The notes under the pieces were generated by a model. The model saw only the letters and a list, made by a program, of their open reading frames with translations. It did not search any database and was not told the DNA's origin. A program made the position numbers and the translations under genes. From the NCBI RefSeq assembly GCF_020443565.1, contig NZ_JAIZZN010000009.1:1-64000 (forward strand): DNA of 64,000 bases, written 5' to 3'. Positions 46,145 through 54,405 of the stretch are shown piece by piece. This stretch comes from Clostridium sp. CS001. GTDB lineage: Bacteria; Bacillota; Clostridia; Clostridiales; Clostridiaceae. Position 1 is the first letter of the stretch, and each line of letters opens with the position of its first letter.

Positions 46145-47818
46145 TCACTCCCTTACGTTCTTCACATTGAAATTAATTCTAGTACCATTTTCAAGCCTCT
46201 CAATATTTAATCCCTTACCATAAATATATTTTAACCTTTTATGAACATTTGACATCCCTATTTTACTTTCTACCATTTCACCCTCATAGACTTTTTCTAT
46301 GATTTCTTTGGAAATGCCAACTCCATCATCTTCAATTGTTACCATAACATTGCCGTCTTCTATTTTTTTAACTTCGATTATAACATTGCCTGTTCCCTTT
46401 CCTTCTAAGATACCATGTTTTATAGAATTCTCAACTATTGGTTGGATTATGAGACTTGGAATTTTAACTTCTAAATCATCTTCAATATTATAAATTATAT
46501 TAAGTTTTTCTCCAAACCTAGCTTTTTCTATCTCTATATATGCTTTAACCTGCTCAAGTTCTCTATAAATATCTACTGGTGATTCTCCTATCTCCAAATT
46601 ATATCTTAAATAAGTGGATAAATTTATAATTAATTCCCTTGCACGATTTGGATCAATTCTAATAAATGAGATTATAGTATTTAATGCATTAAATAAAAAA
46701 TGTGGATTTATCTGAGCTTGTAGCGCCTTTATCTCAGCCTTATTTGCCATAAGCTTTAACTCTCCAAGTTTACTTATTTCTAGTTGAGTAGAAATAAGTT
46801 GGGATAATCCTATGGCTAAGTTTATATTTCTAAAGGAAATTGCATCCCCTTTGCAATAATATATCTTTAATGTCCCTATGGTTTCCTCCCCTTCCTTCAA
46901 TGGAGAAATAATAGCAGACTTTAATTTACAATTTAAGTTAGGGCAGTCAATCTGTTTTGCAGTAGTTAAGGAAATTAAATTTCCTTCCTTAATAACCTTT
47001 CTTGTAGATTCTGTTACAATTCTCTGCCCCTTTATATGATGATCAACTCCCACGCCCACATGAGCCAATATATACTCCTTATTTGTTATAGATACGGCAT
47101 CTGCATTAATTGATTCCTTTATTATTCCACATATCTTTTCCAAGGAATTTTCGTCCATTTCCCTAAAGTACGGTAAAGTTTTATTAGCTATCTCTAAAGC
47201 AATTTGTGCTTGTTTTGCTGCAATCTCGTCCTTTTCCTTAAGTATTTTTTGAATTATTATTATTAAGATTGCAATTCCAATGGCATTGGTAAAACTCATA
47301 GGAAAATATATACCTTTTACAATGGTTACAGCACTGGTAAAAGGACGAGACATTGCAAGTATTAAAATCATCTCTAAAACTTCAATTAAAAGTCCACCTA
47401 TTAATCCATAGAACCATTTGTCACCTTCATTAGATTTCTTATATATGAAACTTGCAACTATTCCTGAAACTATAGTGGTTATTGCACAAGGTATTGAAGT
47501 AATACCCCCTATATCCACAAGTAGCCTGTGCATTCCAGCAATAATTCCTGCAAATATCCCTACAAAAGGACCACATAATATGCCCCCTGCCATTACCCCA
47601 ATAATTCTTGTGTTTGCAATAGCTCCATTAATCTCTGTTCCTGAATAGGTTCCCAAAATTCCAAATGCTCCAAAGATTATTGAAAGCATAATTAAATCTA
47701 CATTTCTGAACTTGTCCTTTTGCACAATTTTCTTAAAGCTTCCAATTCTAGAAACAAAAAAAGCAATAAGAATTACATATCCTAAATTGTTAGTAAGATT
47801 TTTTAACAGTTCAATCAT
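46145..47818 (-). CDS. LytS/BtsS-family sensor histidine kinase
   Basis: 557 residues: N-terminal 5TM-5TMR_LYT sensor (about 1-190, with MAGGILCGPFVGIFAGIIAGMHRL), a GAF-like linker domain (about 210-340), then a His_kinase domain with the phospho-acceptor in QINPHFLFNALNTI and a HATPase region with IEDDGVGISKEIIEK. BtsS and LytS proteins of this type respond to extracellular pyruvate; with cstA next door this reads as a pyruvate-sensing/uptake module (inference from known relatives). Confidence 0.93.
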   Translation of the reverse strand: MIELLKNLTNNLGYVILIAFFVSRIGSFKKIVQKDKFRNVDLIMLSIIFGAFGILGTYSGTEINGAIANTRIIGVMAGGILCGPFVGIFAGIIAGMHRLLVDIGGITSIPCAITTIVSGIVASFIYKKSNEGDKWFYGLIGGLLIEVLEMILILAMSRPFTSAVTIVKGIYFPMSFTNAIGIAILIIIIQKILKEKDEIAAKQAQIALEIANKTLPYFREMDENSLEKICGIIKESINADAVSITNKEYILAHVGVGVDHHIKGQRIVTESTRKVIKEGNLISLTTAKQIDCPNLNCKLKSAIISPLKEGEETIGTLKIYYCKGDAISFRNINLAIGLSQLISTQLEISKLGELKLMANKAEIKALQAQINPHFLFNALNTIISFIRIDPNRARELIINLSTYLRYNLEIGESPVDIYRELEQVKAYIEIEKARFGEKLNIIYNIEDDLEVKIPSLIIQPIVENSIKHGILEGKGTGNVIIEVKKIEDGNVMVTIEDDGVGISKEIIEKVYEGEMVESKIGMSNVHKRLKYIYGKGLNIERLENGTRINFNVKNVRE

Positions 47819-48081
47819 TTATGTTAACTCCCTTTCACCTAAGGAACTCTCTAAAACATAATTAATATTAATTCTTGACCATCTTAGATTCCTAAAGAAG
47901 GTTTTATAAGTATTATATACAACAATCTACAATATATAAAGATATAAAATCTATGTTATAATTAATGTGATATTATTTTAGTATTAAAAAATAATTAATC
48001 ATTTGCACACAGATAACTTACAATCAGCAAAGCTATTAATGATTGTTTTGTGCTATAGAGAACTACAGGAGGGTCCATTTA

Positions 48082-48690
48082 ATGAAAATGATTTTTTTCG
48101 ATACAGAAACTACTGGTATAAGACCAGGAAACATATGTCAGCTTAGTTATATACTTGTTGATACTAGTTATAAACCTACAAAAACGACAGGAAAAAATAT
48201 ATTCTTTACTGTAGATTATATTGAACCATCTGCGCAAGAGGTTCATGGTTTTAGTATAGATACTTTATTTGATCTAAGTGATGGTAAAACCTTTGAAGAT
48301 TCTTACGAAGATTTTATTGATGATTTTATAACTGCAGATATTCTTATAGGTCACAATGTTAACTTTGATATAAAGTTTTTAACTCACGAACTTAATAATT
48401 GTGGGCATACTTTAAGCCCTAAACACATATTTTGCACAATGAAATATTATAAAGATATTTGCAAACTATACACGGCACGCGGAGGCTATAAAAACCCCAA
48501 ACTATCGGAAAGCATCGATTTCCTAAAATTAAATGAAAATGAAATAAATTTAAAAAGCAATGAATATTTTGGAGATACTGCAAGTTTTCATGACGCTAGA
48601 TTTGATACTACTGCAACATATTTGCTGGTTACAGAGGGTATTAAGAAAGGTTTTATCCCTAAACATTATTTTTCGCAGCTTGTTAAATAA
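48082..48690 (+). CDS. DnaQ-like 3'-5' exonuclease (DEDD superfamily)
   Basis: 202 residues with Exo I FFDTETTGIRPG, Exo II LIGHNVNFDIKFLTHEL and Exo III FHDARFDTTATYLL, which supply the DEDDh catalytic residues. Resembles proofreading or RNase T-type exonucleases; not fused to a polymerase. ATG 48082 follows GGAGGG; the open frame extends 13 codons upstream. Confidence 0.9.
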   Translation: MKMIFFDTETTGIRPGNICQLSYILVDTSYKPTKTTGKNIFFTVDYIEPSAQEVHGFSIDTLFDLSDGKTFEDSYEDFIDDFITADILIGHNVNFDIKFLTHELNNCGHTLSPKHIFCTMKYYKDICKLYTARGGYKNPKLSESIDFLKLNENEINLKSNEYFGDTASFHDARFDTTATYLLVTEGIKKGFIPKHYFSQLVK

Positions 48691-48710
48691 TTTATAAAGG
48701 TGATTAAGCG

Positions 48711-48802
48711 TTTTTTCTTAGATTATGCTATAAGGTCAAGGATCTATTGCTTAAATGCATTTTACGCAATAGATCCTTTTGTTAGCATAATGTAAGAAAA
48801 AA
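48711..48802. repeat. Fold-back element, copy 1 (92 bp)
   Basis: Arms TTTTTTCTTAGATTATGCTA (48711-48730) and the inverted TTTTTTCTTACATTATGCTA (48783-48802 reversed) enclose an inner stem AAGGATCTATTGC/GCAATAGATCCTT. Same termini as the larger element at 50362-50592, so they belong to one family. Lies between the exonuclease gene and a convergent gene; the inner stem could also serve as a terminator. Confidence 0.75.
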
Positions 48803-48841
48803 TATTTAATTTTAAAGATTCAAGCCGGATGATTTTAAAAA

Positions 48842-49204
48842 TTACTTCGGGAAAACTCGTAACTGTACAGATACCCCATTTGGGTCATAAACATAAAAAT
48901 AGCGAGTTCCATCGCCAGGGTTTTGGATAGCAGAAGGGTTAAACCCTCTGTCTTGCACAAGCTTATGCATTTCATCCAGTTTATCTGTATTAAAGCAAAT
49001 GAACATACCTTTGCCTTCAAACTTCTGACCTTGTGGCATGCAGACAAGTTCAATCTCAGTTTCTTCACTGCCATTTGTCAGAAATACAACCTCTCCAGAT
49101 CCTGCTTTAAAGCGTCGGGAAATAGTTAGTTCTGTAATCGTCTCATAAAATTCAATAGATTCTTCTAAGTTGTTGACCATTAAGGTCACATGCTGAATAT
49201 GCAT
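48842..49204 (-). CDS. VOC-family protein (glyoxalase/bleomycin-resistance type)
   Basis: 120 residues: MHIQHVTLMVNNLEESIEFYETIT, then VVFLTNGSEETEIELVCMP (metal Glu), FICFNTDKLDEMHKLVQDRG and YFYVYDPNGVSVQLRVFPK, the paired beta-alpha-beta-beta-beta fold. Somewhat more GC-rich than its neighbours, so possibly acquired. Substrate unknown. AAAGGAG precedes ATG. Confidence 0.85.
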   Translation of the reverse strand: MHIQHVTLMVNNLEESIEFYETITELTISRRFKAGSGEVVFLTNGSEETEIELVCMPQGQKFEGKGMFICFNTDKLDEMHKLVQDRGFNPSAIQNPGDGTRYFYVYDPNGVSVQLRVFPK

Positions 49205-49403
49205 AATATATCTCCTTTCCTTTGTGCAATCTTAAAAAATTATCTCACAATAAAATATATAATTCAAGAAGTGCTTTCTTCAATATAAATATATCAAGAA
49301 AATCCTTTTCATTGATGAGTTATGACGTTATTATATACAATTATTCATTAAATAAATTCAAGGTTTAGTATTATTTCTATGAATATTTATAATTAAGTAT
49401 GGC

Positions 49404-49610
49404 TTATTTATTCTCTTGAGTATACCTTTTAATGGCATCGACCAATATTACTGTGCAAATTACTATAATTGCACAAAGTACTGATATGGCACTAACTACA
49501 CTACCTATCTCTGCGGGTACTGAACCTAAAACACCACCCACACTTATGGATAGGAATTCAACAATAAAAAAAACTATAAACCCTAATACTGAATAGTTTA
49601 AATACTTCAT
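49404..49610 (-). CDS. Small membrane protein (68 aa)
   Basis: 68 residues with two hydrophobic helices (YSVLGFIVFFIVEFLSISVGGVLG and SAISVLCAIIVICTVILVDAI) and a charged C-terminal KRYTQENK. AAGGGGG precedes ATG. No family recognised. It follows the nucleotidyltransferase gene by 26 bases, so the two may be cotranscribed. Confidence 0.6.
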   Translation of the reverse strand: MKYLNYSVLGFIVFFIVEFLSISVGGVLGSVPAEIGSVVSAISVLCAIIVICTVILVDAIKRYTQENK

Positions 49611-49636
49611 TTTAAAATACCCCCTTGTGTAGATTA

Positions 49637-50185
49637 CTATGCATTTAATAACCTAAGAATATTTTTTCTCACTTCATCTGGTATGTTTTCTTTTAATGTT
49701 CTCTTTAATAAATTAGGTTTCTTTATTCCATTTGATAATAAATAATTTTCTATCATATAAGCCTTTGTTTCTCTATTAGGAATTAGCTGATATATTACAT
49801 ACCAATCCTCTAAAGAAGTTAACGGTATATTTACTCCATTAATTATTTTAATCTCCGAAATTGAACTTTGGTCAAAAATATATTTAAATGTGCCACTATC
49901 ATAATTAATGCTTAATCCTGCCATAACATCAACATCAAAGCCATTTATAATATATTCATAAAAATATTTCGTAGAGTATGTATCTGTCTTTTCCCAGGCT
50001 ATCTTTTCTCCAATACCTTTAAGAACCTTATCTGTTTTTTCAATGTCCTTTAAATCTACCAAAATATCAATATCATTAGGTTTATCTATAAATCCATAAT
50101 GATTAAGTAATATAGAAGCACCAACTGCCCAGACAATTCCTTCTTCATTCAGTTTCTCCCCTATGTAACTTAAAGTATTAAACAT
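49637..50185 (-). CDS. Nucleotidyltransferase-superfamily protein
   Basis: 182 residues with the Pol-beta-like signature VGASILLNHYG followed by PNDIDILVDLKD (GS/GAS helix and hDxDh metal pair) near residues 20-45, and a third acidic position in FDVDVMAG. Such stand-alone enzymes transfer nucleotides to RNA, proteins or antibiotics; many are toxin-antitoxin MNT types, but no HEPN partner is visible. ATG 50185 follows AAAGGAG; the open frame continues 26 codons upstream. Confidence 0.78.
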   Translation of the reverse strand: MFNTLSYIGEKLNEEGIVWAVGASILLNHYGFIDKPNDIDILVDLKDIEKTDKVLKGIGEKIAWEKTDTYSTKYFYEYIINGFDVDVMAGLSINYDSGTFKYIFDQSSISEIKIINGVNIPLTSLEDWYVIYQLIPNRETKAYMIENYLLSNGIKKPNLLKRTLKENIPDEVRKNILRLLNA

Positions 50186-50198
50186 TTTTAAATTCACT

Positions 50199-50250
50199 CC
50201 TTTAAATATCCAGTGTATATGCTTGTACACTGATTGATTTTGCTTGATAC
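50199..50250 (-). promoter_or_regulatory. Conserved upstream motif with GTGTAC/GTACAC palindrome (copy 2)
   Basis: About 80 percent identical over 50 bases to 3003-3050: both read AATATC.AGTGTA..CTTGTACAC.GATTGATTT..CTTG on the plus strand just before an AAGGAG-led gene. Suggests a common regulator for the nucleotidyltransferase and DUF1904 genes. Confidence 0.45.
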
Positions 50251-50361
50251 ATGGACTACACACAACATATATAGTCTATAACTCTCTCTATCTCATACTA
50301 AATCTCGGAATAAACTCCATTCACGCATATACAAAAATAGTAATACTTTTTAAATTATATA

Positions 50362-50592
50362 TTTTTTCTTGGATTATGCTAACAAAAGTATATGTTGCGT
50401 GGAATGCGTTTGAACGCGCCTTAGTAATTCACAATTTATTTTTTTACAGTTGCGTAAAGAAAAACATATGTTTGAGCGAAGCGAGTTTATGTTTTTTAGC
50501 AACTGCAAATAAAATAAATTTTAGAATTACTCGGCTAAGTGAGCGCATTTTAGCAACATATACTTTTAGTTATAGCTTAATCTAAGAAAAAA
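50362..50592. repeat. Fold-back element, copy 2 (231 bp)
   Basis: Two arms of about 105 bases run inverted to each other with scattered mismatches. The termini are TTTTTTCTTGGATTATGCTA on the left and TTTTTTCTTAGATTAAGCTA inverted on the right; the centre is TTTGAGCGAAGCGAGTTT. No ORF of interest inside. It fills most of the gap between the nucleotidyltransferase and the broken thioesterase. A MITE-like or long-hairpin repeat with the same ends as copy 1. Confidence 0.8.
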
Positions 50593-50619
50593 CTCTTTAC
50601 TCATAATAGAATTTACCCT

Positions 50620-51006
50620 TTACTCTTCAAAGAGTTTTTTAAACCTCTCCCACATATCTACATTAGCCTTTTTTAAATTTACAACTCTAAATTTTTCATT
50701 AACAAACGCATGAGTTGTGCTACCCTTAGCTAAAATCTTTCCATCTCTTTCTCTAATAACGTTATAATTAAATATTACCTTAGCCCCATTTAGCTCTTGC
50801 ATAAATGTTTGAATTATAAGTATGTCCTCATATTTTGCACCTTCTATGTACTTACAAGAACTCTCAACCACTGGTAGCATAATATTATTTTCTTCCATTT
50901 CTTTATAGGTCATCCCTATCTCCGTTATGTATTCTGTTCTACCTACCTCAAACCAGGCATAATAATTTGAATGATGCACTATTGCCATTTGATCTGTCTC
51001 AACGTA
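50620..51006 (-). pseudogene. Thioesterase (4HBT), 5'-truncated tandem copy
   Basis: From 51006 the frame reads YVETDQMAIVHHSNYYAWFEVGRTEYITEIGM and then matches the neighbour at 51119 throughout (MEENNIMLP.VES.CKYI.GAKYED). A stop codon (TGA, 51007-51009) precedes it and the first 13 or so residues are missing. Starting at ATG 50988 would remove the catalytic Asp of the ETD motif, so the copy is probably inactive. Confidence 0.75.
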
Positions 51007-51062
51007 TCATGGCATACTCCGAAGAAAATAGAAAGACTGAACTTAAACTTGTATGTTCTTAA
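51003..51062 (+). pseudogene. Possible 3' remnant of a plus-strand gene
   Basis: On the plus strand MAYSEENRKTELKLVCS followed by a stop (51060-51062) abuts the break in the thioesterase copy and is followed 28 bases later by a terminator whose T-run is on the plus strand. This suggests the tail of a deleted gene. Low confidence: a short open frame can arise by chance. Confidence 0.3.
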
Positions 51063-51089
51063 AACACAGTATTATCAATGCTTTTTAGG

Positions 51090-51117
51090 GAAGTCAGAAT
51101 GTGACTTCTCTTTTTTA
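51090..51117 (+). terminator. Plus-strand terminator between the thioesterase copies
   Basis: GAAGTCA, loop GAATG, TGACTTC is followed by TCTTTTTT on the plus strand. Both neighbouring genes read the other way. Confidence 0.65.
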
Positions 51118-51118
51118 T

Positions 51119-51535
51119 TTATATCAATGCTTTTAGTTTTTCAAATACCTCTAAGTGTTTTTTCTTCATATTAATTATTTTAAAAGCATTTGAACTTACA
51201 AAAGCGTGTGTTGTGCTTCCCCTTGCGATTTCTTTCCCATCTTTTTCTCTAATAACTAAATAATTAAATTGAACCTTAACTGGAGTTAATTCTTTTATCC
51301 AAGCCTTTACTGTTAATTCATCCTCATATTTTGCCCCTGCTATATACTTACAATTGCTTTCTACAAGTGGTAACATAATATTATTTTCTTCCATTTGGGA
51401 GTATGACATTCCACTTCCTTTTATAAATTCCGTTCTAGCAGTTTCAAAAAATATCAAATAATTAGAGTGATGAACAATTTGCATTTTGTCCGTTTCTGCA
51501 TATCTAACAATTAATTTAGTTTCACTTATATACAT
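51119..51535 (-). CDS. Acyl-CoA thioesterase, YbgC/4HBT family
   Basis: 138 residues with the hotdog-fold signature RYAETDKMQIVHHSNYLIFFETARTEFI (catalytic Asp in ETD, helix with HHSNY), then GAKYEDELTVKAWIKEL. Hydrolyses acyl-CoA thioesters of unknown chain type. Full length, in contrast with the truncated copy behind it. AAAGGGG precedes ATG. Confidence 0.88.
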   Translation of the reverse strand: MYISETKLIVRYAETDKMQIVHHSNYLIFFETARTEFIKGSGMSYSQMEENNIMLPLVESNCKYIAGAKYEDELTVKAWIKELTPVKVQFNYLVIREKDGKEIARGSTTHAFVSSNAFKIINMKKKHLEVFEKLKALI

Positions 51536-51597
51536 AATTATACCCCTTCTTTCGTATAGACTAATTATATCTATTATAGCACTTTAATTTAATAAAA

Positions 51598-51620
51598 AAA
51601 GAAGCCTAAAAAGACTTCTC
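51598..51620 (-). terminator. Hairpin after the 107-aa ORF
   Basis: AGAAGTC..AAAA..GGCTTCT with flanking A and T runs directly at the stop codon of the gene at 51621. Confidence 0.65.
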
Positions 51621-51944
51621 TTAGAGTTCTAATGCTTTTATAAGTTCGTTTTGCACTTTTAGCACATTCTCAATATCGAAACAATTAAATCTAAGCATAA
51701 ACCAATCGCTTAACTTATAAGAATAATTTAAAGTTGATATAAAGATATAGAACCCTTCGTTACTCCCTTGTTGCACATTAATAATGATTTGATAATCCGC
51801 ATCTGGGATTATCTCTTCTCCTGTGCAAGCTTTTATGAACCTAAAACAATCGTAATACTTGTCTAATTCTTTGACTTTTAGATAGTCCCTTATCTCAATT
51901 TCTACCGCTTTTATTTTCTTTCCAGTTACTTTTATTTTCTCCAT
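51621..51944 (-). CDS. Hypothetical protein of the accessory region (107 aa)
   Basis: 107 residues, MEKIKVTGKKIKAVEIEIRDYLKVKEL at the start, a mixed alpha/beta middle (YQIIINVQQGSNEGFYIFISTLNYSY) and a helical end. No signal or membrane segment and no family recognised. GGGAGGA precedes ATG. Its upstream region shares a 42-bp sequence with the gene at 53240, suggesting common control within the same mobile region. Confidence 0.6.
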   Translation of the reverse strand: MEKIKVTGKKIKAVEIEIRDYLKVKELDKYYDCFRFIKACTGEEIIPDADYQIIINVQQGSNEGFYIFISTLNYSYKLSDWFMLRFNCFDIENVLKVQNELIKALEL

Positions 51945-51980
51945 AATAAATTCCTCCCAAATTTTAATTCTTACCTTTTA

Positions 51981-52022
51981 TAAATCTTTCCAGTTTTTTA
52001 TATTTCTTTATTATAGATTATT
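51981..52022 (-). promoter_or_regulatory. Shared upstream sequence, copy 1
   Basis: TAAATCTTTCCAGTTTT.TATATTT..TATTATAGATT is repeated at 54094-54134 with about four differences. On the minus strand it contains TATAAT (a -10 box) and then AACTGGAAAGATTTA, so it looks like a shared promoter and transcript leader before the gene at 51621. Confidence 0.5.
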
Positions 52023-52069
52023 AAAAAAAATATATAAGAAAGACTTATTTAGACAAGCAAAAGCCCCAG

Positions 52070-52096
52070 CAAAATTGCTGGGGCTTCTATGTTAAA
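52070..52096. terminator. GC-rich terminator
   Basis: AAGCCCCAGC, loop AAAATT, GCTGGGGCTT. Confidence 0.85.
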
Positions 52097-52185
52097 AAAG
52101 GGAGAGGAATTAGGTATCCATAAAAAGTTCTTTCCATTTTTTTAGTTATAATGTATTATACACACTAAGTTTTTGTTTAATAACT

Positions 52186-52437
52186 TTATTTTTTTACTTG
52201 TGTAATAAACATAAATATTAACAAAACTATTATTGCTATAACTACTGCTTGTCCAAAGAAAATATATAATATAATTGTTAATAAACTAAGTAATAATGTT
52301 GCAATCACTGCGTTTTTGTACTGATAAATAAATCCCAAAATCTTTATTTTAATCTCTATTAAAATGTTAAAGTCGCTTTCTCTAAGTATTTTGATTATAT
52401 CTTTATATATTTTTATTAAAAGTAATTTAAAACCCAT
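52186..52437 (-). CDS. Small membrane protein (83 aa)
   Basis: 83 residues with two hydrophobic stretches in the C-terminal half (NAVIATLLLSLLTIILYIFF and AVVIAIIVLLIFMFI). It lies two bases after the serine recombinase gene, whose end supplies its ribosome site (AAGGAGG), so the two are cotranscribed. Unknown function; membrane partners of recombinases are not a known class. Confidence 0.6.
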   Translation of the reverse strand: MGFKLLLIKIYKDIIKILRESDFNILIEIKIKILGFIYQYKNAVIATLLLSLLTIILYIFFGQAVVIAIIVLLIFMFITQVKK

Positions 52438-52439
52438 AA

Positions 52440-53015
52440 CTATTTATCCTCCTTGTCCTTTTGTCTTTCTTTTACGTATTTATATAAGCAAGATTTAGAA
52501 ACGCCTGTAAGTTCAGTTATTTTGGCAATTGGGATTTCTTTTGTATCGTATAACTTTAAAGCATCATTAATTTTACTTTTTAGCAGTGGCTTCCTTCCGC
52601 CAATTCGCCCCCTAGCCCTAGCACTCTCTAACCCTTGTTTAACTCGGTCTACGATTAAATCTCTTTCGAATTCTGCTAGTACTCCCATCATCTGGAATAA
52701 CAATCTTCCCGTTGCTGTTGTTGTGTCTATATTTTCTTTTAAACTTATTAATTCTACTCCAATTTTTTCAAATTCTTCTGCAAGTATGATTAAATCTTTT
52801 AAGTTTCTCCCCAGCCTTGTAAGTTCTGTTACTACTATTTTATCGCCTTTTCTTAGCTTAGCGAAAAGCTGGTCTAATTCTGGTCTACTTTTTTTAGTGC
52901 CAGTATAGGCTTCTTTAATTATTTCATCAGCCCCATATTTTTTTAGGGCATCTGTTTGCCTATCAAAGCTTTGTTTGTCTACATTTGTGCTTATTCTTGC
53001 GTATCCAAAAATCAT
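52440..53015 (-). CDS. Serine recombinase (resolvase/invertase family)
   Basis: 191 residues: catalytic N-terminal domain with YARIST (active-site Ser), LTRLGRNLKDLI and the helix-E region ATGRLLFQMMGVLAEFERDLIVDRVKQGLESARARGRIGG, then a C-terminal HTH (IPIAKITELTGVSKSCLYKYV). The size of a Tn3 resolvase/Hin-type enzyme rather than a large integrase. Could resolve dimers or invert a segment of the accessory element; no clear recombination site was found. AAGGAGG precedes ATG. Confidence 0.93.
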   Translation of the reverse strand: MIFGYARISTNVDKQSFDRQTDALKKYGADEIIKEAYTGTKKSRPELDQLFAKLRKGDKIVVTELTRLGRNLKDLIILAEEFEKIGVELISLKENIDTTTATGRLLFQMMGVLAEFERDLIVDRVKQGLESARARGRIGGRKPLLKSKINDALKLYDTKEIPIAKITELTGVSKSCLYKYVKERQKDKEDK

Positions 53016-53200
53016 ATTTTCTCCTCCTTCGTTTTAGTATTTTTATTATTATAGTGTCTTTTAAACCCATCTATAACTTGATTAATGTCCTATGATTAAA
53101 AGATGCATTTATGGACTTACTTTATGCTGTTTTTGGATATATTTTTTAATGAAATAAAAAGTCTTTTAATGAGATGTTTAAAAGACTGCTTGCATATAAA

Positions 53201-53224
53201 AAAAGAAGCTTATTAGGCTTCTTC
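53201..53224 (-). terminator. Hairpin after the acidic 223-aa gene
   Basis: AGAAGCCTAATAAGCTTCT-type stem with A and T runs around it, immediately behind the stop at 53240. Confidence 0.65.
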
Positions 53225-53239
53225 TGTAGGTTTATGATT

Positions 53240-53911
53240 TTATTCTTCGTCAGCTTCTTCTTCATCATCATCGTCGTTAAATTCAAAATTCCAGTCAATT
53301 TCTGATACATAATTATCAAACATAATAGATACTCTCTCTTCATCTTGCCATTCTTTATAATCTTCCTCACACTTTTCTAGTAAATTAGATATTTCTTCTT
53401 TAATTTGTGGAAAAGCGTCTGTTAGTTCATTAGGAATGTAATCCCAGCCAATTTCTTTCTCTATAGATTCTTCTAAATCATTTTTTAAAGATTCTATAAA
53501 TTCATCTTTTTCATCAATTTCGTAATTAGCTTCTTCAAAATTTTCTTTTCCAAGATATTCTTTGAGTATTTCTAAAAAAGATAATTTATTTAATTCTTTT
53601 CCGTAGTTTTCAACTAGCAAATTTGTGTATTTTTCTATTATTTCTTCTCTGGCATCAATAAACGATTGGTCTTCACGTTCACAATAAGTAGATTCATTGT
53701 TTGCTGGTATATTAAAAGTATATACCTCACCTTCAAAAATATTGTAAGAACCCTTCTCAAGAACATTCCACGAACAATTACCATCTTTAGTTATTGCAAC
53801 TTCGACTGTATATCCAATTGGCCATTCTAATGATTCCAAACAAGCCCCGCTTATTATTTTGTCAATTTTTCCTTCATTTTTCTCATAAACCTCTCTAAGT
53901 GTTGTTTTCAT
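53240..53911 (-). CDS. Acidic hypothetical protein (223 aa)
   Basis: 223 residues from ATG 53911, which follows AAAGGAG (the open frame continues 38 codons upstream without a ribosome site). Asp and Glu clearly outnumber Lys and Arg, and the C-terminus is a pure acidic run (FNDDDDEEEADEE). The N-terminal third is beta-like (GYTVEVAITKDGNCSWNVLEKGSYNIFEGEVYTFNIP), the rest helical. Charge and location beside restriction genes recall DNA-mimic antirestriction proteins, but no such family is recognised. Confidence 0.6.
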   Translation of the reverse strand: MKTTLREVYEKNEGKIDKIISGACLESLEWPIGYTVEVAITKDGNCSWNVLEKGSYNIFEGEVYTFNIPANNESTYCEREDQSFIDAREEIIEKYTNLLVENYGKELNKLSFLEILKEYLGKENFEEANYEIDEKDEFIESLKNDLEESIEKEIGWDYIPNELTDAFPQIKEEISNLLEKCEEDYKEWQDEERVSIMFDNYVSEIDWNFEFNDDDDEEEADEE

Positions 53912-54093
53912 AAAAATCAACTCTCCTTTGTTTTTAATATTTTTAATAGTAAAAGTAAAAGAGATATGCAACCACGTATAATTCCCGCCACAAAAATTTC
54001 CTATCATTTCAGAAATTCCTACCACGAGTAGTTTATATGCTTTGCATACCTCTACATCTATTTAAATCCTAAGTTTATTTCCAATCCATAAAT

Positions 54094-54134
54094 TAAATCT
54101 TTCCAGTTTTCTATATTTATATATTATAGATTGG
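54094..54134 (-). promoter_or_regulatory. Shared upstream sequence, copy 2
   Basis: Matches 51981-52022 at about 37 of 41 positions. On the minus strand it carries TATAAT followed by a conserved AACTGGAAAGATTTA leader upstream of the acidic-protein gene. The rest of the 490-base gap (53912-54405) shows no ORF. Confidence 0.5.
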
Positions 54135-54372
54135 ATAATGCAAATTATGCTGTAATTTTATTTATTTTTTTACCTTTTCGAAAAGTAATTTAATTATCGT
54201 ATATTTTTTTTCAAAAAGCTTGTGTTTTCAAAAAGTCTTCTAGTTGTATAATTTTATTTATGTTTTGATGACAATTAAAATTTTATTTTTATGTTGATTT
54301 AAGCCACTATATTCCATATAGAACAGTTAATTTATAGGGTTGGGTGGATAAACTTTAATCAATCACAATAAA

Positions 54373-54397
54373 AAAGCAAGGGAATTTTCCCTTGCTA
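54373..54397 (-). terminator. Terminator after the type III restriction gene
   Basis: AGCAAGGGAA, loop TT, TTCCCTTGCT with A and T runs. Confidence 0.8.
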
Positions 54398-54405
54398 ATG
54401 ATTCT

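Noticed and set aside
50971-51174. 67-codon plus-strand frame at the thioesterase junction
   Set aside because: Crosses the plus-strand terminator and overlaps the intact thioesterase; composition not protein-like.
54120-54400. Possible small gene in the gap before res
   Set aside because: No start with a ribosome site was found; AT-rich noncoding.
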